Source: VRUE01 sp963701265 (GTDB lineage: Bacteria; Actinomycetota; Thermoleophilia; Solirubrobacterales; 70-9). From it: a stretch of 64,000 nucleotides of DNA. The notes beneath the pieces were generated by a model, which worked only from the letters and a program-made list of their open reading frames with translations, did not search any database and was not told the DNA's origin. How positions within the stretch are numbered: the first letter of the stretch is position 1; every line of letters begins with the position of its first letter. Shown here piece by piece: positions 25,933 to 34,321 of this stretch. Both the position numbers and the translations under genes were made by a program. The stretch covers positions 1,922,001-1,986,000 of the forward strand of contig OY969581.1 in NCBI GenBank assembly GCA_963701265.1, in the 5' to 3' direction.

Positions 25933-27216
25933 ATGGCTGGCCGATCTTCTTCTGGCATCGGGCGCCATGCCGGGGCGCGTTCCTCGGCGGCGAACCCCTC
26001 GCTCTCCGATCTCGACCATCGCATCCTCGACCTTCTCTCCTCTCTCCGGGTTCTGACCCTGCCTCAGCTCGCCACTATCTCGCCCGAGATCCCCTCACGT
26101 ACCTTGCGTTATCGAACCGCCCGCCTCGCCAAGCATGGCTTCGTCGGGCGATCACGGCCATACCGCGAACGCGGCTCAGCGCCGCATCATCTGTGGCCGA
26201 CGCGGAAGGGCGAGGCGATCGCCAAAGGTGAAGCGCCGCCGCGCGGCGGCGAGCGGCGCGAGCCGAACCCGCTGTTCCTCGCTCACGCCGCTGGCCTTAG
26301 CGAGCTGTACGTGATGCTGAAGACCGGGCTGCCCGAGGGCACCCGCCTCGCTGCCTTCGACCGCGAGGCCGAGGCCCGCGAGACGTTCACCACCTATGCC
26401 CGCGAGGAGCGGGCGATTGCCCCCGACGCCTGTATCGACGTCGCCGAGGCTGACGGCCGGAGGCTGTTCGGCTTCGTCGAGCTGGACCTCGGCACGATGT
26501 CGCACCGCCAGCTCAAAGCCAAGGCGGCGGGCTACGGCGAGTACGCCCGGCTCGAAGCCTGGCGCCACCGCAACCCGTTCTGCCCGGCGCTGCTGTTCAT
26601 CACCACCAGCGAGAAGCGGGCGCGGTCCTTCCTCGCCGCCAGCGACAGGGAGATCGGCGCCCGGATGCTGGTCGCCTGCGTCGGGCTGGCCCGCGACCTG
26701 CGGCGCTGCATCGTCGCGCCCGAGTGGATGGTCGGCGACGGCGAGCAGACCGCCGACCTGCTCGGCATCCTCCGCGCGGCGCGTCGTCCCTATGACGAAG
26801 AGGAGGCGCGCGAGGAAGCAGAGCGCCGCGAGGACGAGGCCGAGCGCGAGCGCCTGCGCTCTGACCCCGAGGCCCTAGCCGAGCGCCTGCGGGGGGAGCT
26901 TCGCTACGGCTGGGGAAGCGACCAGCTCGGGCAACCGGCGACCGATGCCCTTCGGCTCTCGCTCGAAGGCGAGGGCGGCGCACTTGACGAGATCGAGCGC
27001 CGAGCCCTGGAAGCGGTCGCCGGGATGCTGGCCGAACCGATTGACGCCCGCCTCGCCGACCGCGAGCCGACGCCTTCCGAGCGCGAGGCACTGGCGGCTT
27101 TGGTAGCGCACCACCGCGCGGTCCAGCTCGCGCGCCTGGACGAGGTGGCGGGCCGATTCGGGGAAGGCCGAAGGTGCGCCAGAGGCGCCGCTGGCTGGAG
27201 AGCGACGAGCTGCTGA
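25933..27216 (+). CDS. Replication-relaxation family protein
   Basis: A 427-residue soluble protein. The N-terminus is a winged-helix segment (LDHRILDLLSSLRVLTLPQLATI..RTLRYRTARLAKHGFV..HLWPTRKGE). It is followed by the nuclease-like core of the replication-relaxation family with DACIDVAEADG and FVELDLGTMSHRQLKAKAAGYGEY. The acidic and Lys residues of the latter resemble a restriction-like fold. The family is found on actinobacterial plasmids and integrative elements, with a presumed role in element replication or transfer. The C-terminal third is a charged coiled coil (EEEAREEAERREDEAERERL). ATG 25933 follows the intergenic region. It overlaps the next gene by 43 bp, so they are coupled. Confidence 0.78.
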   Translation: MAGRSSSGIGRHAGARSSAANPSLSDLDHRILDLLSSLRVLTLPQLATISPEIPSRTLRYRTARLAKHGFVGRSRPYRERGSAPHHLWPTRKGEAIAKGEAPPRGGERREPNPLFLAHAAGLSELYVMLKTGLPEGTRLAAFDREAEARETFTTYAREERAIAPDACIDVAEADGRRLFGFVELDLGTMSHRQLKAKAAGYGEYARLEAWRHRNPFCPALLFITTSEKRARSFLAASDREIGARMLVACVGLARDLRRCIVAPEWMVGDGEQTADLLGILRAARRPYDEEEAREEAERREDEAERERLRSDPEALAERLRGELRYGWGSDQLGQPATDALRLSLEGEGGALDEIERRALEAVAGMLAEPIDARLADREPTPSEREALAALVAHHRAVQLARLDEVAGRFGEGRRCARGAAGWRATSC

Positions 27217-27563
27217 GCGCTGACAGCCTGGACGAGCTGCTCCGCGACGGCGAGCAGGACCGCGAGGGCGCGGCCGAGCAAGAGCGCCTGCGGGGGGACT
27301 ACCTGCGCTGGCGCGAGAGAGAGGCCAAGCGGCTCGCCAAGCTGCAGGGCTTCATCGCCCGCCACCGCAACGGCCACGATGCCTTTCTCGCCGAGGTCGA
27401 CCGGGGGGCGCTGCGGCGCTGTTCGCGGTGCGAGGAGATCGTCTATCCCGACCCCGAGCGCAAGCCCCGCCCTGGCGGTCGGCGCCAGGTTGCCGGGCAC
27501 TGCCATTTCTGCGGGGCGGGGATGCTGAGCGAGCTGCCAACCGAGCCGGTGAAATCGACTTGA
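27174..27563 (+). CDS. Small zinc-binding hypothetical protein of the element
   Basis: A 129-residue protein with a charged helical N-terminal half (LRGDYLRWREREAKRLAKLQGF). The C-terminal Cys motif CSRCEE..HCHFCGAG has four Cys and could bind one zinc ion. GTG 27174 overlaps the end of the replication-relaxation gene by 43 bp. No enzyme motif is visible. Its position suggests a DNA-binding accessory of the element. Confidence 0.65.
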   Translation: MRQRRRWLESDELLSADSLDELLRDGEQDREGAAEQERLRGDYLRWREREAKRLAKLQGFIARHRNGHDAFLAEVDRGALRRCSRCEEIVYPDPERKPRPGGRRQVAGHCHFCGAGMLSELPTEPVKST

Positions 27564-27670
27564 GATCCCGGCGCGATGGAGCTACACCTAGCGGGCGGAT
27601 CGCAGCCCGGCGCCGCCGCGATCACGAAAGCAGGCGACACAAAACGGCGGCGGGCCAACTCGAGCCCACC

Positions 27671-27796
27671 ATGTCGATTGAACACACCGAGCCCGGATCA
27701 GCGCTGGACGATCAGCTTCGCCGCGAGCAGGCCAAGGCGATCTTCGACCTGCTCGCCTCTCAGCGCAACCGACCGGCTCAAGGAAGGGAACACTAA
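27671..27796 (+). CDS. 41-aa protein coupled to the recombinase
   Basis: A short ORF (MSIEHTEPGSALDDQLRR.. to GREH) whose TAA shares a base with the ATG of the recombinase (TAATG). This is typical of translational coupling. It is charged and helical (REQAKAIFDLLASQRN), with no membrane span. Small ORFs directly before serine integrases are common and may be directionality or control factors; that role is not shown here. Confidence 0.55.
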   Translation: MSIEHTEPGSALDDQLRREQAKAIFDLLASQRNRPAQGREH

Positions 27797-29238
27797 TGCG
27801 ACGCTTCGCCTGGTACGGACGGCTCTCGACCAAGGACAAGCAGGACCCGACGCTCTCTTTCCCCTCCCAGCGCGATATATGCGCGACGAAAGCCGCTGAG
27901 CTGGACGGGGAGATCGTCTGCGACTTCACCGATCAAGAGGCCGGTCGGCGAGACGACCGGGCAGGCTGGGCCGACCTGCTGCGGGAGGCCAAGGAGCGGG
28001 ATGCGCGGCGCTTCGACGCGGTGATCATCTACTCGACCTCCCGCCTCAGCCGCGACCTCTTCCACGCGCTCACTTACGAGCGCGAGATGACGCGGGCAGG
28101 GATCGAGGTCTTCTACGCGCTCACCGCCGGCGATCAGACCAGCCCCGAGGGGCGGCTGATCCGCCACATGTTCCAGGCGCTCGACCAGTTCGAGGTCGAG
28201 AAGCTGGGCCGGGAAGTTCGACGCGGGCAGAAAGAGAACACGCGGCAGGGCTACCGCAACGGCGGGCGGGCGCCCTACGGCTACCGGCTTCGGCATGAGG
28301 CGCATCCCGACCCGGCGCGGGCGAAGGCTGGCGATAAGAAGTCTCGCCTCATTGCCGATCCCGAGCGGGCACCGGTGATCGCTGAGATTTTCGAGCGCTT
28401 CCTTTCCGGCTCTGGCTACAAGGAGATCGCCAACCACCTGAACCGGCCCGGTGGCCCGCCGACCCCCAATCACGTCGATTCCAAGCGCAACACCTCCGGC
28501 AAGTGGGCGAAGACCACGATCAAGTCGATGCTCGAAAACCCGACCTACACCGGCCGCCTCTATTGGAACCGGCTCGACTCACGCGCCCACAAGCAGGGTG
28601 TCGGGCCGGTGGTTCGGCGTAGCCCCGAGGAATGGGTCGAAGCAGACGAGCGCCACGAGGCCCTGGTCACCGACGAGCAGTTCGAGCGCGTGCAAACCGA
28701 GATGAAGCGTCGCAGCAACGGCCACGGCGGTCACCGACGACGGCCACAGAAGCGATCCTTCCTGCTGCGAGGCATCGTCCACTGTTCCACCGGGCACAAC
28801 CCCCTGCGGATGCAGGGGCGCTCTCGAAAAGGCGAGCCGACCTATTACACCTGCGGCTACCGGACCTCTTACGGCGACAGGGCAGCCGAGGCAGTTGGCC
28901 ACGGCAAATGGCAGTACGTGCGCGAGGACAGCCTCACGACGCTGATCGACAGCTTCTTCGCCACCCGGATATTCGGCGCTGACCGCCTGGACTACTTCCG
29001 CGCTCAGAGTTCAACCATGGCGGGCGAAGCGCAAGACCGCGACGACGACAAGCGCACGCGGATCACCAAACAGCTCAGCGAGGTCGATCAGCGGATCGAG
29101 CGCCAGCTCGCCGCGATCGAGGCAGGCGTCGATCCGGCCGTGGTCGGCAAACGAACCGAACCCTTAAAACGGAGCGCGAGGAGGCGGAGGTCGTCCTCGC
29201 CCAGCTCGAAGACTCGCGCCGGGACAGCACCGCCATAG
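27796..29238 (+). CDS. Large serine recombinase/integrase, frame continues in -1 frame to 29510
   Basis: A 480-residue product as read. The resolvase domain (1-150) has the catalytic Ser in YGRLS, plus STSRLSRD and the Arg motif EGRLIRHMFQALDQFEVEKLGREV. The recombinase domain (about 165-300) has NGGRAPYGYR and TIKSMLENPTYTG. A zinc-ribbon-like segment (RGIVHCSTGHN..YYTCGYR) and the start of a coiled coil follow. At 29161-29171 (CCC TTA AAA CGG) the conserved coiled coil continues in the -1 frame (TEREEAEVVLAQLEDSRRD..) to a TGA at 29508-29510 inside the tRNA-Glu gene. It is the only integrase on the element and adjoins the right attachment site, so it presumably moves it. Confidence 0.88.
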   Translation: MRRFAWYGRLSTKDKQDPTLSFPSQRDICATKAAELDGEIVCDFTDQEAGRRDDRAGWADLLREAKERDARRFDAVIIYSTSRLSRDLFHALTYEREMTRAGIEVFYALTAGDQTSPEGRLIRHMFQALDQFEVEKLGREVRRGQKENTRQGYRNGGRAPYGYRLRHEAHPDPARAKAGDKKSRLIADPERAPVIAEIFERFLSGSGYKEIANHLNRPGGPPTPNHVDSKRNTSGKWAKTTIKSMLENPTYTGRLYWNRLDSRAHKQGVGPVVRRSPEEWVEADERHEALVTDEQFERVQTEMKRRSNGHGGHRRRPQKRSFLLRGIVHCSTGHNPLRMQGRSRKGEPTYYTCGYRTSYGDRAAEAVGHGKWQYVREDSLTTLIDSFFATRIFGADRLDYFRAQSSTMAGEAQDRDDDKRTRITKQLSEVDQRIERQLAAIEAGVDPAVVGKRTEPLKRSARRRRSSSPSSKTRAGTAPP

Positions 29239-29468
29239 ACCCCGCCGACACCTTGGCGGTCCTCAACGCTCTGCCCGATCTCGGCAAGTCACTGATCGCC
29301 GCCGACCCCGATATACGGCGGGCGGTGTTCGACGCCTTCCGCCTCCGGGTCGAGATCGACCGCAACAGTGGTCAGATACGCCTGAAAGCGCTGGTGTCAA
29401 GCGCGTTCGGGGAGGCGACGAATCTAAGTGACCTGGGAGAGGCGGGTGATCCGGCTCTCTCCGATAAG

Positions 29469-29481
29469 GCCATACCGCTAC
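29469..29481. repeat. Right attachment repeat (tRNA-Glu 3' end)
   Basis: GCCATACCGCTAC is identical to 20351-20363. It comprises the last nine bases of tRNA-Glu (on the minus strand) and four downstream bases, so the tRNA stays intact after integration. Confidence 0.72.
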
Positions 29482-29545
29482 GGGGATTCGAACCCCGGTT
29501 TCCGGACTGAGAATCCGGCGTCCTAGTCCCCTAGACGATAGCGGC
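29473..29545 (-). tRNA. tRNA-Glu(CTC)
   Basis: A 73-nt cloverleaf on the minus strand. The acceptor is GCCGCTA/TAGCGGT (first pair G-U) with discriminator A. The anticodon loop TTCTCAG is closed by CCGGA/TCCGG, and the T-arm has GGTTCGAATCC. CCA is not encoded. It is the integration target of the element to its left. Confidence 0.95.
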
Positions 29546-29637
29546 GAGGAAAGGGCATTCTAGCGGTGGAGGCGGGTGGGTCGTCGGGCCGGGGGCGGTG
29601 GGGCTTGGGGCTGCAAATCGGTAGATTACCTGGCCTC

Positions 29638-29721
29638 GCGGCTGTGGCGGAACTGGTAGACGCGCACGGTTCAGATCCGTGTGGAGGAAACTCCGTGGAG
29701 GTTCGACTCCTCTCAGCCGCA
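29638..29721 (+). tRNA. tRNA-Leu(CAG)
   Basis: An 84-nt class II tRNA: acceptor GCGGCTG/CAGCCGC with discriminator A, anticodon loop TTCAGAT on stem CACGG/CCGTG, a long variable arm (GGAGGAAACTCC) and T-loop GGTTCGACTCC. Confidence 0.96.
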
Positions 29722-29722
29722 C

Positions 29723-30640
29723 TCAGGCGGGCTGGTGGGCGGGTGCCTGCCAGCCGGCCCGGGAAGCAGTGCCGGCGAACTCGTCGGCAAAGATCGGCCA
29801 CAGCTTGCTCGGCAGGTCGTGGCCCATGCCCTCGATCAGGTGCAGGCGAGCACCGGGGATAGCGCGAGCGGTGGCGCGGCCGCCGCTCTGGCGGATCAGG
29901 GTGTCGCTGGTGCCGTGGATCACGGTCACCGGCAGGTCAAGCTTGCGCAGCGCCGCGGTGCGATCGCCCGAGGCGACGATCGCGTGCAGTTGGCGCAGCA
30001 CCCCGCGCGGGTTGTGGCCGCGGTCCCATGAGCCTTCCGCCACCCGGAGCAGGCGCTCCTCGTCGGTCGGGTAGGCCGGCGAGCTGATCAGCTCGTAGGT
30101 GCGTTGGATGCGCCGGATGAAAGCGTCGCGATCACGCGGCGCGTCCGACAGCATGTGGGCGAAGACCTTGAAGGTCGGCTGGCCGACCCAGCGGTTGCCG
30201 GTGGTCGAGCACATCGAGACCAGCGAGCGGATTCGATCCGGGTGCTCGATTGCGATGGTCTGGCCGATCATCCCGCCCATCGAGATGCCGGCCACGTGGG
30301 CTGAGTCGATGCCGAGGTGGTCCATCAGGCCAACGGTGTCAGCGGCCATGTCGGAGAGCAGGTAGGCAGCGGTATCGCGCCGGCGCAGGAGAAGGTCCAG
30401 CCGGTCGGGCACGTGCGCTCCGTCGAGCTTTGTCGAACGGCCTATGTCGCGGTTGTCGAAGCGGACCACGCGGAAGCCCCGTTCCGCCAGCATCAGGCAG
30501 AAGTCGTCGTCCCAGGCGATCATCTGAGTCGCCAGGCCCATCACCAGGATCAGCGGCTCGCCATCGGGGTCCCCCACCTCCTGGTAGGCGATCTCGATGC
30601 CGTTGCTGGACGCGAAGCGTTCCTCGCTCAATTCGGCCAT
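29723..30640 (-). CDS. Alpha/beta-hydrolase
   Basis: A 305-residue cytosolic alpha/beta-hydrolase. The oxyanion region is LILVMGLATQMIAWDDDF. The nucleophile elbow is GISMGGMIG (Ser), the acid is Asp in IHGTSDTLI and the His is in GMGHDLP. FDNRDIGRSTKLDG and the overall layout match the family of esterases and aclacinomycin-methylesterase-like hydrolases. ATG 30640 starts directly at the domain; the frame open upstream is antisense. Its stop lies 2 bp from the tRNA-Leu end on the opposite strand. The substrate is unknown. Confidence 0.88.
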   Translation of the reverse strand: MAELSEERFASSNGIEIAYQEVGDPDGEPLILVMGLATQMIAWDDDFCLMLAERGFRVVRFDNRDIGRSTKLDGAHVPDRLDLLLRRRDTAAYLLSDMAADTVGLMDHLGIDSAHVAGISMGGMIGQTIAIEHPDRIRSLVSMCSTTGNRWVGQPTFKVFAHMLSDAPRDRDAFIRRIQRTYELISSPAYPTDEERLLRVAEGSWDRGHNPRGVLRQLHAIVASGDRTAALRKLDLPVTVIHGTSDTLIRQSGGRATARAIPGARLHLIEGMGHDLPSKLWPIFADEFAGTASRAGWQAPAHQPA

Positions 30641-30743
30641 CCCGCCGAAGTCTAGCCAGGTACTGGCTGGACAGCCAGACGAGGTGCAACGTCTTGTGGC
30701 CCTCACAGGACCGCAAAGCGTTGCACCGCTAGTTTGGGCGGCG

Positions 30744-31871
30744 ATGCGCACTGCGATCGTCTCCGACCTGCACCTCGGCAGCGGCACCGGCGAGGACCTC
30801 GTCAGCGACCCGGCGATCCGCGCCGCCCTGCTCGAGGAGATCGCCGCGGCCGACCGCCTCGTCCTGCTCGGCGACGTGCTCGAGCTGCGCGACTTCCCCC
30901 TGGCACGAGTCCTCGAGCTGACCCAACCGTTCTTCGCCGAGCTCGGCGAGGCGATGGCCGGGCGGCGCATCGTCCTCGTCCCCGGCAACCACGACCACCG
31001 CCTCGGCGAGCCCCTGTTGGAAGAGCTCTACCTCGGTGGCGGCAAGCTCGGCCTCGAGCACCGAGGACTGGTGGCGGGCGAGGCGCTGACCCGGATCGAC
31101 GCGCTGCTTGGCGAGGCCGAGCTCAGCGTCGCCTATCCCGGCCTCTGGCTGCGCGACGACGTCTACGCCACCCACGGCCACTACCTCGACTGCCACATGA
31201 CCCTGCCACGGCTGGAGTGCGTCGCCGCGGCGGCGATCATGCGCGGCGGCAATCGCCCTCCCGACCCCGCCGTCCCCGGCGATTACGAGCGCATCCTGCG
31301 CCCGCTCTACGGCTTTGCCTCCGGCCTCGCCGACGGCGGCCTGGCGAGCAAGGCAAGCCGCCCTTCCGAGTGGGCCTGGCGCACGGTCTCGGGAACCGAT
31401 CGCGGCCCTGGCCCGATCGGCAAGGCCGTCCGCAAAGCGACGATCGGCGCCGGCGTCCCGGCCGGGGTCTGGGCCCTCAACCGCCTCCTGCACGCCGACT
31501 TCGCACCCGACGTCTCCGCCGCCGCGATCACCCGCGACGGCATCGCCGCGGCGACCGAGATGGCGCGACGGCTGCGGATCGACGCCGCCCACGTGATCAC
31601 CGGCCACACCCACCGCGCCGGCCCGGAAGAGAGTGACGCACGCTGGCCGCTGGCCGGCGGCGGCACGCTCCACAACACCGGCAGCTGGGTATACGCCGAC
31701 GTCTTCCACCACCCCGGCGCCCCGCCCGGGCCCTACTGGCCGGGGACGGTCACCTGGCTCGGGGACGAGGGGCCGCCGACCCGCAAGCGCCTCTTGATCG
31801 ACCGGCCCAGGGAGGAACTGCGGGGCGCGGTCAAGCGCACGGCCGAGCGGCTCAGAGCCACTCGGCGATGA
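30744..31871 (+). CDS. Calcineurin-like metallophosphoesterase
   Basis: A 375-residue protein with the binuclear-metal motifs of calcineurin-type phosphoesterases in order: IVSDLHLGSG (DxH), LGDVLELRDF (GD), VPGNHDHRLG (GNHD), THGHYLDCH and a C-terminal VITGHTHRAG (GHTH). It resembles UDP-2,3-diacylglucosamine hydrolase-type enzymes, but an actinobacterium lacks lipid A, so another phosphodiester is the likely substrate. ATG 30744 opens exactly at the first strand. Its 3' end overlaps the convergent dehalogenase gene by 20 bp. Confidence 0.88.
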   Translation: MRTAIVSDLHLGSGTGEDLVSDPAIRAALLEEIAAADRLVLLGDVLELRDFPLARVLELTQPFFAELGEAMAGRRIVLVPGNHDHRLGEPLLEELYLGGGKLGLEHRGLVAGEALTRIDALLGEAELSVAYPGLWLRDDVYATHGHYLDCHMTLPRLECVAAAAIMRGGNRPPDPAVPGDYERILRPLYGFASGLADGGLASKASRPSEWAWRTVSGTDRGPGPIGKAVRKATIGAGVPAGVWALNRLLHADFAPDVSAAAITRDGIAAATEMARRLRIDAAHVITGHTHRAGPEESDARWPLAGGGTLHNTGSWVYADVFHHPGAPPGPYWPGTVTWLGDEGPPTRKRLLIDRPREELRGAVKRTAERLRATRR

Positions 31872-32721
31872 TCCGGCCGATCTCCGGCCCGGCGTCCTCC
31901 TGCAGGAAGTGACCGGCGTTCTCGACCGGGCGCGGCGGCGCGAAGTTGAGCTGCGAGGAGACCCGCTCGCCGACTGAGAACGGAAGGATTGGATCGGAAT
32001 CGGCCCAGAGCACCAGGGTCGGCCGCTCGTCCTCGCGCAGGGCATCGGCAACGGCCTTGCCCTCGGCGGCGCCGGGCGCATCGGGCTCGGTCGGCAGGAT
32101 CAGCGGGAAGGCGCGGGCGCCGGCCTTCGACTCGGGGCTCGGATAGGGCGCGTCGTAGGCCGCGATCACCTCGTCGCCGGGGTCCTCCTTGCAACCGCCG
32201 CGAACCAGCATCCCGATCGGCACATCGGCGTTCTCGCGGACGAACTCGCGGAACTTGAGCCAGACCTCGCTCATCCGCTGCTGGCCCGTAAAGGGGCCGG
32301 TCTCCATGATCACGATGCGCGAGAAGCGATCCGGATGCTCGACCGCCACCCGCAGGCCGATCGGACCGCCCCAGTCGTGGACGACCGCGGTCGCGTCGCG
32401 CAGGTCGAGCTCCTCGAGCAGCTTCGACATCAGCTCGACGTGGCGGTCGTAGCTGTACCAAGCGAGGTCGGTGGGCTTGTCGGAGCGGCCGAAGCCGGCG
32501 TAGTCGGGCGCGATGCAGCGGAAGCCGGCGTCACGGACCGGTGGGATCACCTTGCGCCAGAGAAACGACCAAGTCGGCTCACCGTGAAAGAAGACGACGG
32601 GCTTGCCCTCGCCCTCGTCGAGATAGGCCAGCCGCAGGCCGTCGATCTCCGTGTACTTCGACTCGAAGGGAAAGTCGGGCAACCCCTCGAGATCCTCCTC
32701 CGGCGTGCGCACCACGTCCAT
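31852..32721 (-). CDS. Haloalkane dehalogenase-like alpha/beta-hydrolase
   Basis: A 289-residue hydrolase with the haloalkane dehalogenase signature. HGEPTWSFLWRK carries the halide-binding Trp next to the oxyanion residue. VVHDWGGPIGLR supplies Asp as nucleophile instead of Ser, and ENAGHFLQED supplies the catalytic His. The family replaces halide by hydroxyl via an alkyl-enzyme ester; epoxide hydrolases share part of this pattern, and activity on a real haloalkane is not proven. ATG 32721. It is convergent with the phosphoesterase. Confidence 0.85.
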   Translation of the reverse strand: MDVVRTPEEDLEGLPDFPFESKYTEIDGLRLAYLDEGEGKPVVFFHGEPTWSFLWRKVIPPVRDAGFRCIAPDYAGFGRSDKPTDLAWYSYDRHVELMSKLLEELDLRDATAVVHDWGGPIGLRVAVEHPDRFSRIVIMETGPFTGQQRMSEVWLKFREFVRENADVPIGMLVRGGCKEDPGDEVIAAYDAPYPSPESKAGARAFPLILPTEPDAPGAAEGKAVADALREDERPTLVLWADSDPILPFSVGERVSSQLNFAPPRPVENAGHFLQEDAGPEIGRIIAEWL

Positions 32722-32836
32722 GCCGAGACCCTACGACAGCCTGGGAGATTTCGCTCCAGAGCAGGAAATGCGGTTGACCCCTGGAAATACCTCGCGCATA
32801 ATTTTTCCTACTTATCGTGTAACGAAAGGGTTACGC

Positions 32837-33223
32837 ATGAAAGACGAGATCGTCACTCCCAGCGGTTGGTGGGTGTTCGCGGGCGTACTGCTGCTGGTTG
32901 CGGGCGTCCTCAACATCATCTACGGCATCGCCGCCATCGGCGATTCCAAGTTCTTCACCGAGAACGCCACCTACATCCTCAGCGGCCTGCACACCTGGGG
33001 CTGGATCATGTTGATCATCGGCGTGCTCGAGCTCGTCGCCGCCTTCTCCCTCTTCTCCGGTGGGGAGTTCGGGCGCTGGTTCGGCATCTTCATCGGCTCG
33101 CTGAACGCGATGGGCGCGCTGCTCTCGATCCCGGCCTACCCGTTCTGGTCGCTGGCGATCTTCGCCCTCTCGATCATCATCATCTACAAGCTGGCCGAGG
33201 GCCCGGAAGGCTCAGTCAGCTAG
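32837..33223 (+). CDS. DUF7144-type four-TM membrane protein
   Basis: A 128-residue integral membrane protein with four hydrophobic helices: GWWVFAGVLLLVAGVLNIIYG, HTWGWIMLIIGVLELVAAF, WFGIFIGSLNAMGALL and YPFWSLAIFALSIIIIY. The pattern WW.FAG..L...G..N.I.G, LHTWGW and YPFWSLAIFAL is a widespread actinobacterial family of unknown function. ATG 32837 follows GAAAGGG; the open frame before it is not coding. It is monocistronic with a terminator right behind. Confidence 0.85.
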   Translation: MKDEIVTPSGWWVFAGVLLLVAGVLNIIYGIAAIGDSKFFTENATYILSGLHTWGWIMLIIGVLELVAAFSLFSGGEFGRWFGIFIGSLNAMGALLSIPAYPFWSLAIFALSIIIIYKLAEGPEGSVS

Positions 33224-34298
33224 GCGAAGAGCCGACTACACGCTGTGACTGAAGGCCCCGGGAATCCGGGGCCTTCGTCGTGGCGGGGCCGGCTGCGAGT
33301 GGTGGCTCGACGATCTCGAGCCGCGACCAGGGTGCCGGCGTACGCTCGTTGCCCTCGTAGACGACGTCGACGCCGCTGAGCCGGTCATCCCAGGCGCGGC
33401 GGCGCTTGTCGAAGAGGATGCCGAGGAAGCCAAGGCCGAAGACCATCGCCGCCAACCCCATCCCGATCAGGCGCTTGACCGCCTTGCCGAGCCGTAGGCC
33501 ACGGCTGTCGAGGTCGAGCCTGATGCCGAGGAAGCGCATGCCCGGGGTCTGGCCGGCGAGCGACCAGAAGCCGACCAGGTAGAGGCTGCCGAGCCCGAAC
33601 CAGAGCGCGGTCCCGGCGGCGAGGGCGAAGTTGGAGACGCCGTTGCTGTTGCCGGTGAAGGCCGAGGCGATCAGCGCCGCGACCGCGGCCAGGCCGGAGA
33701 AGCCGAGGTTGACGATCAGCACGTCGAGGCCGAAGGCGAGCCCGCGGGTGACCGCGCCGGCGCGGTCGGTTGGCTCGCTGCGGCGCTTGCGGAAGAAGAT
33801 CCTGCGGGCGACGCGCTCGACCACGCTGTCGAGCCGGCGGGTGCCGTTGCCGATCGTGTGACCGACGTCCTCGATCATGCCGACGCTCTGGGCGCTGATC
33901 GCGGCGCGGATCTCCGGTGCCTCGGCGATCCGCTCGACCAGGCGCTGGGCCTCGTCGCTGGCCAGCAAGCGGCGCCAGACCTCGTCGACGAGCTCGCTGT
34001 CGAGCGCCTCGACCAGGGCGTTCTTGACCGCGTCGCTCTCCAGCGCCGAGTTCATCGCCTCCTCGACCACCGGGCCTTTCAGCACCCGCGCGATCGCCCG
34101 TTCGACCGCCTCGCTCTCGACCGCGGCGACCATCGTCTCCTCGGCGGCGGCCTCGATCGCCTGGTCGATCCCGGTCGCCTTGCCGACGTCACGGGCGCCG
34201 CGCATGCCGGCGGCGAGCAGGCGCACGGAGAGCGGCAGCGGCTTGCCCGAGGGACCTTCGCCGTGGGGCGTCGAGTTCGCGTCGGAGCCGTCAGCCAT
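33216..34298 (-). CDS. RDD-family membrane protein with helical N-terminal domain
   Basis: A 360-residue protein. Residues 1-170 are a soluble, heptad-like repeat region (AVESEAVERAIARVLKGPVVEEAMNSALESDAV...). Residues 180-320 are an RDD membrane domain: RGLAFGLDVLIVNLGFSG (with the R..D pair), GTALWFGLGSLYLVGFWSL, GQTPGMRFLGIRL and the final RRRAWDDRLSGVDVVY. RDD proteins are small polytopic membrane proteins, some with Na+/H+ antiport activity. The Asp in DRLSG is conserved. The last ~20 residues are encoded by a terminator and overlap the opposite gene, so they may be unconserved. Confidence 0.82.
   Translation of the reverse strand: MADGSDANSTPHGEGPSGKPLPLSVRLLAAGMRGARDVGKATGIDQAIEAAAEETMVAAVESEAVERAIARVLKGPVVEEAMNSALESDAVKNALVEALDSELVDEVWRRLLASDEAQRLVERIAEAPEIRAAISAQSVGMIEDVGHTIGNGTRRLDSVVERVARRIFFRKRRSEPTDRAGAVTRGLAFGLDVLIVNLGFSGLAAVAALIASAFTGNSNGVSNFALAAGTALWFGLGSLYLVGFWSLAGQTPGMRFLGIRLDLDSRGLRLGKAVKRLIGMGLAAMVFGLGFLGILFDKRRRAWDDRLSGVDVVYEGNERTPAPWSRLEIVEPPLAAGPATTKAPDSRGLQSQRVVGSSPS
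33252..33275 (+). terminator. Perfect 10-bp terminator hairpin
   Basis: AAGGCCCCGG (33252-33261), loop GAAT, CCGGGGCCTT (33266-33275), then TCGTCG. It lies 29 bp after the DUF7144 stop and also inside the last codons of the convergent RDD gene, whose C-terminal tail it therefore encodes. Confidence 0.75.
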
Positions 34299-34321
34299 CG
34301 CCCGGCGAGTATAGGGCGGCC

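Larger units (their letters stand above)
20351..29481. mobile_element. Integrated element in tRNA-Glu carrying a restriction-modification-like system
   Basis: The same 13-bp word GCCATACCGCTAC occurs at 20351-20363 and at 29469-29481. The right copy is the 3' end of tRNA-Glu(CTC) plus 4 flanking bases; the left copy lies directly after the chromosomal desaturase. Between them are a hypothetical gene, a GHKL ATPase-nuclease, a Vsr-methyltransferase fusion, a replication-relaxation gene, two small genes and a large serine recombinase next to the right end. Excision would restore desaturase next to tRNA-Glu. Base composition falls in places (about 21.4-25.9 kb), as expected for acquired DNA. Confidence 0.75.
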
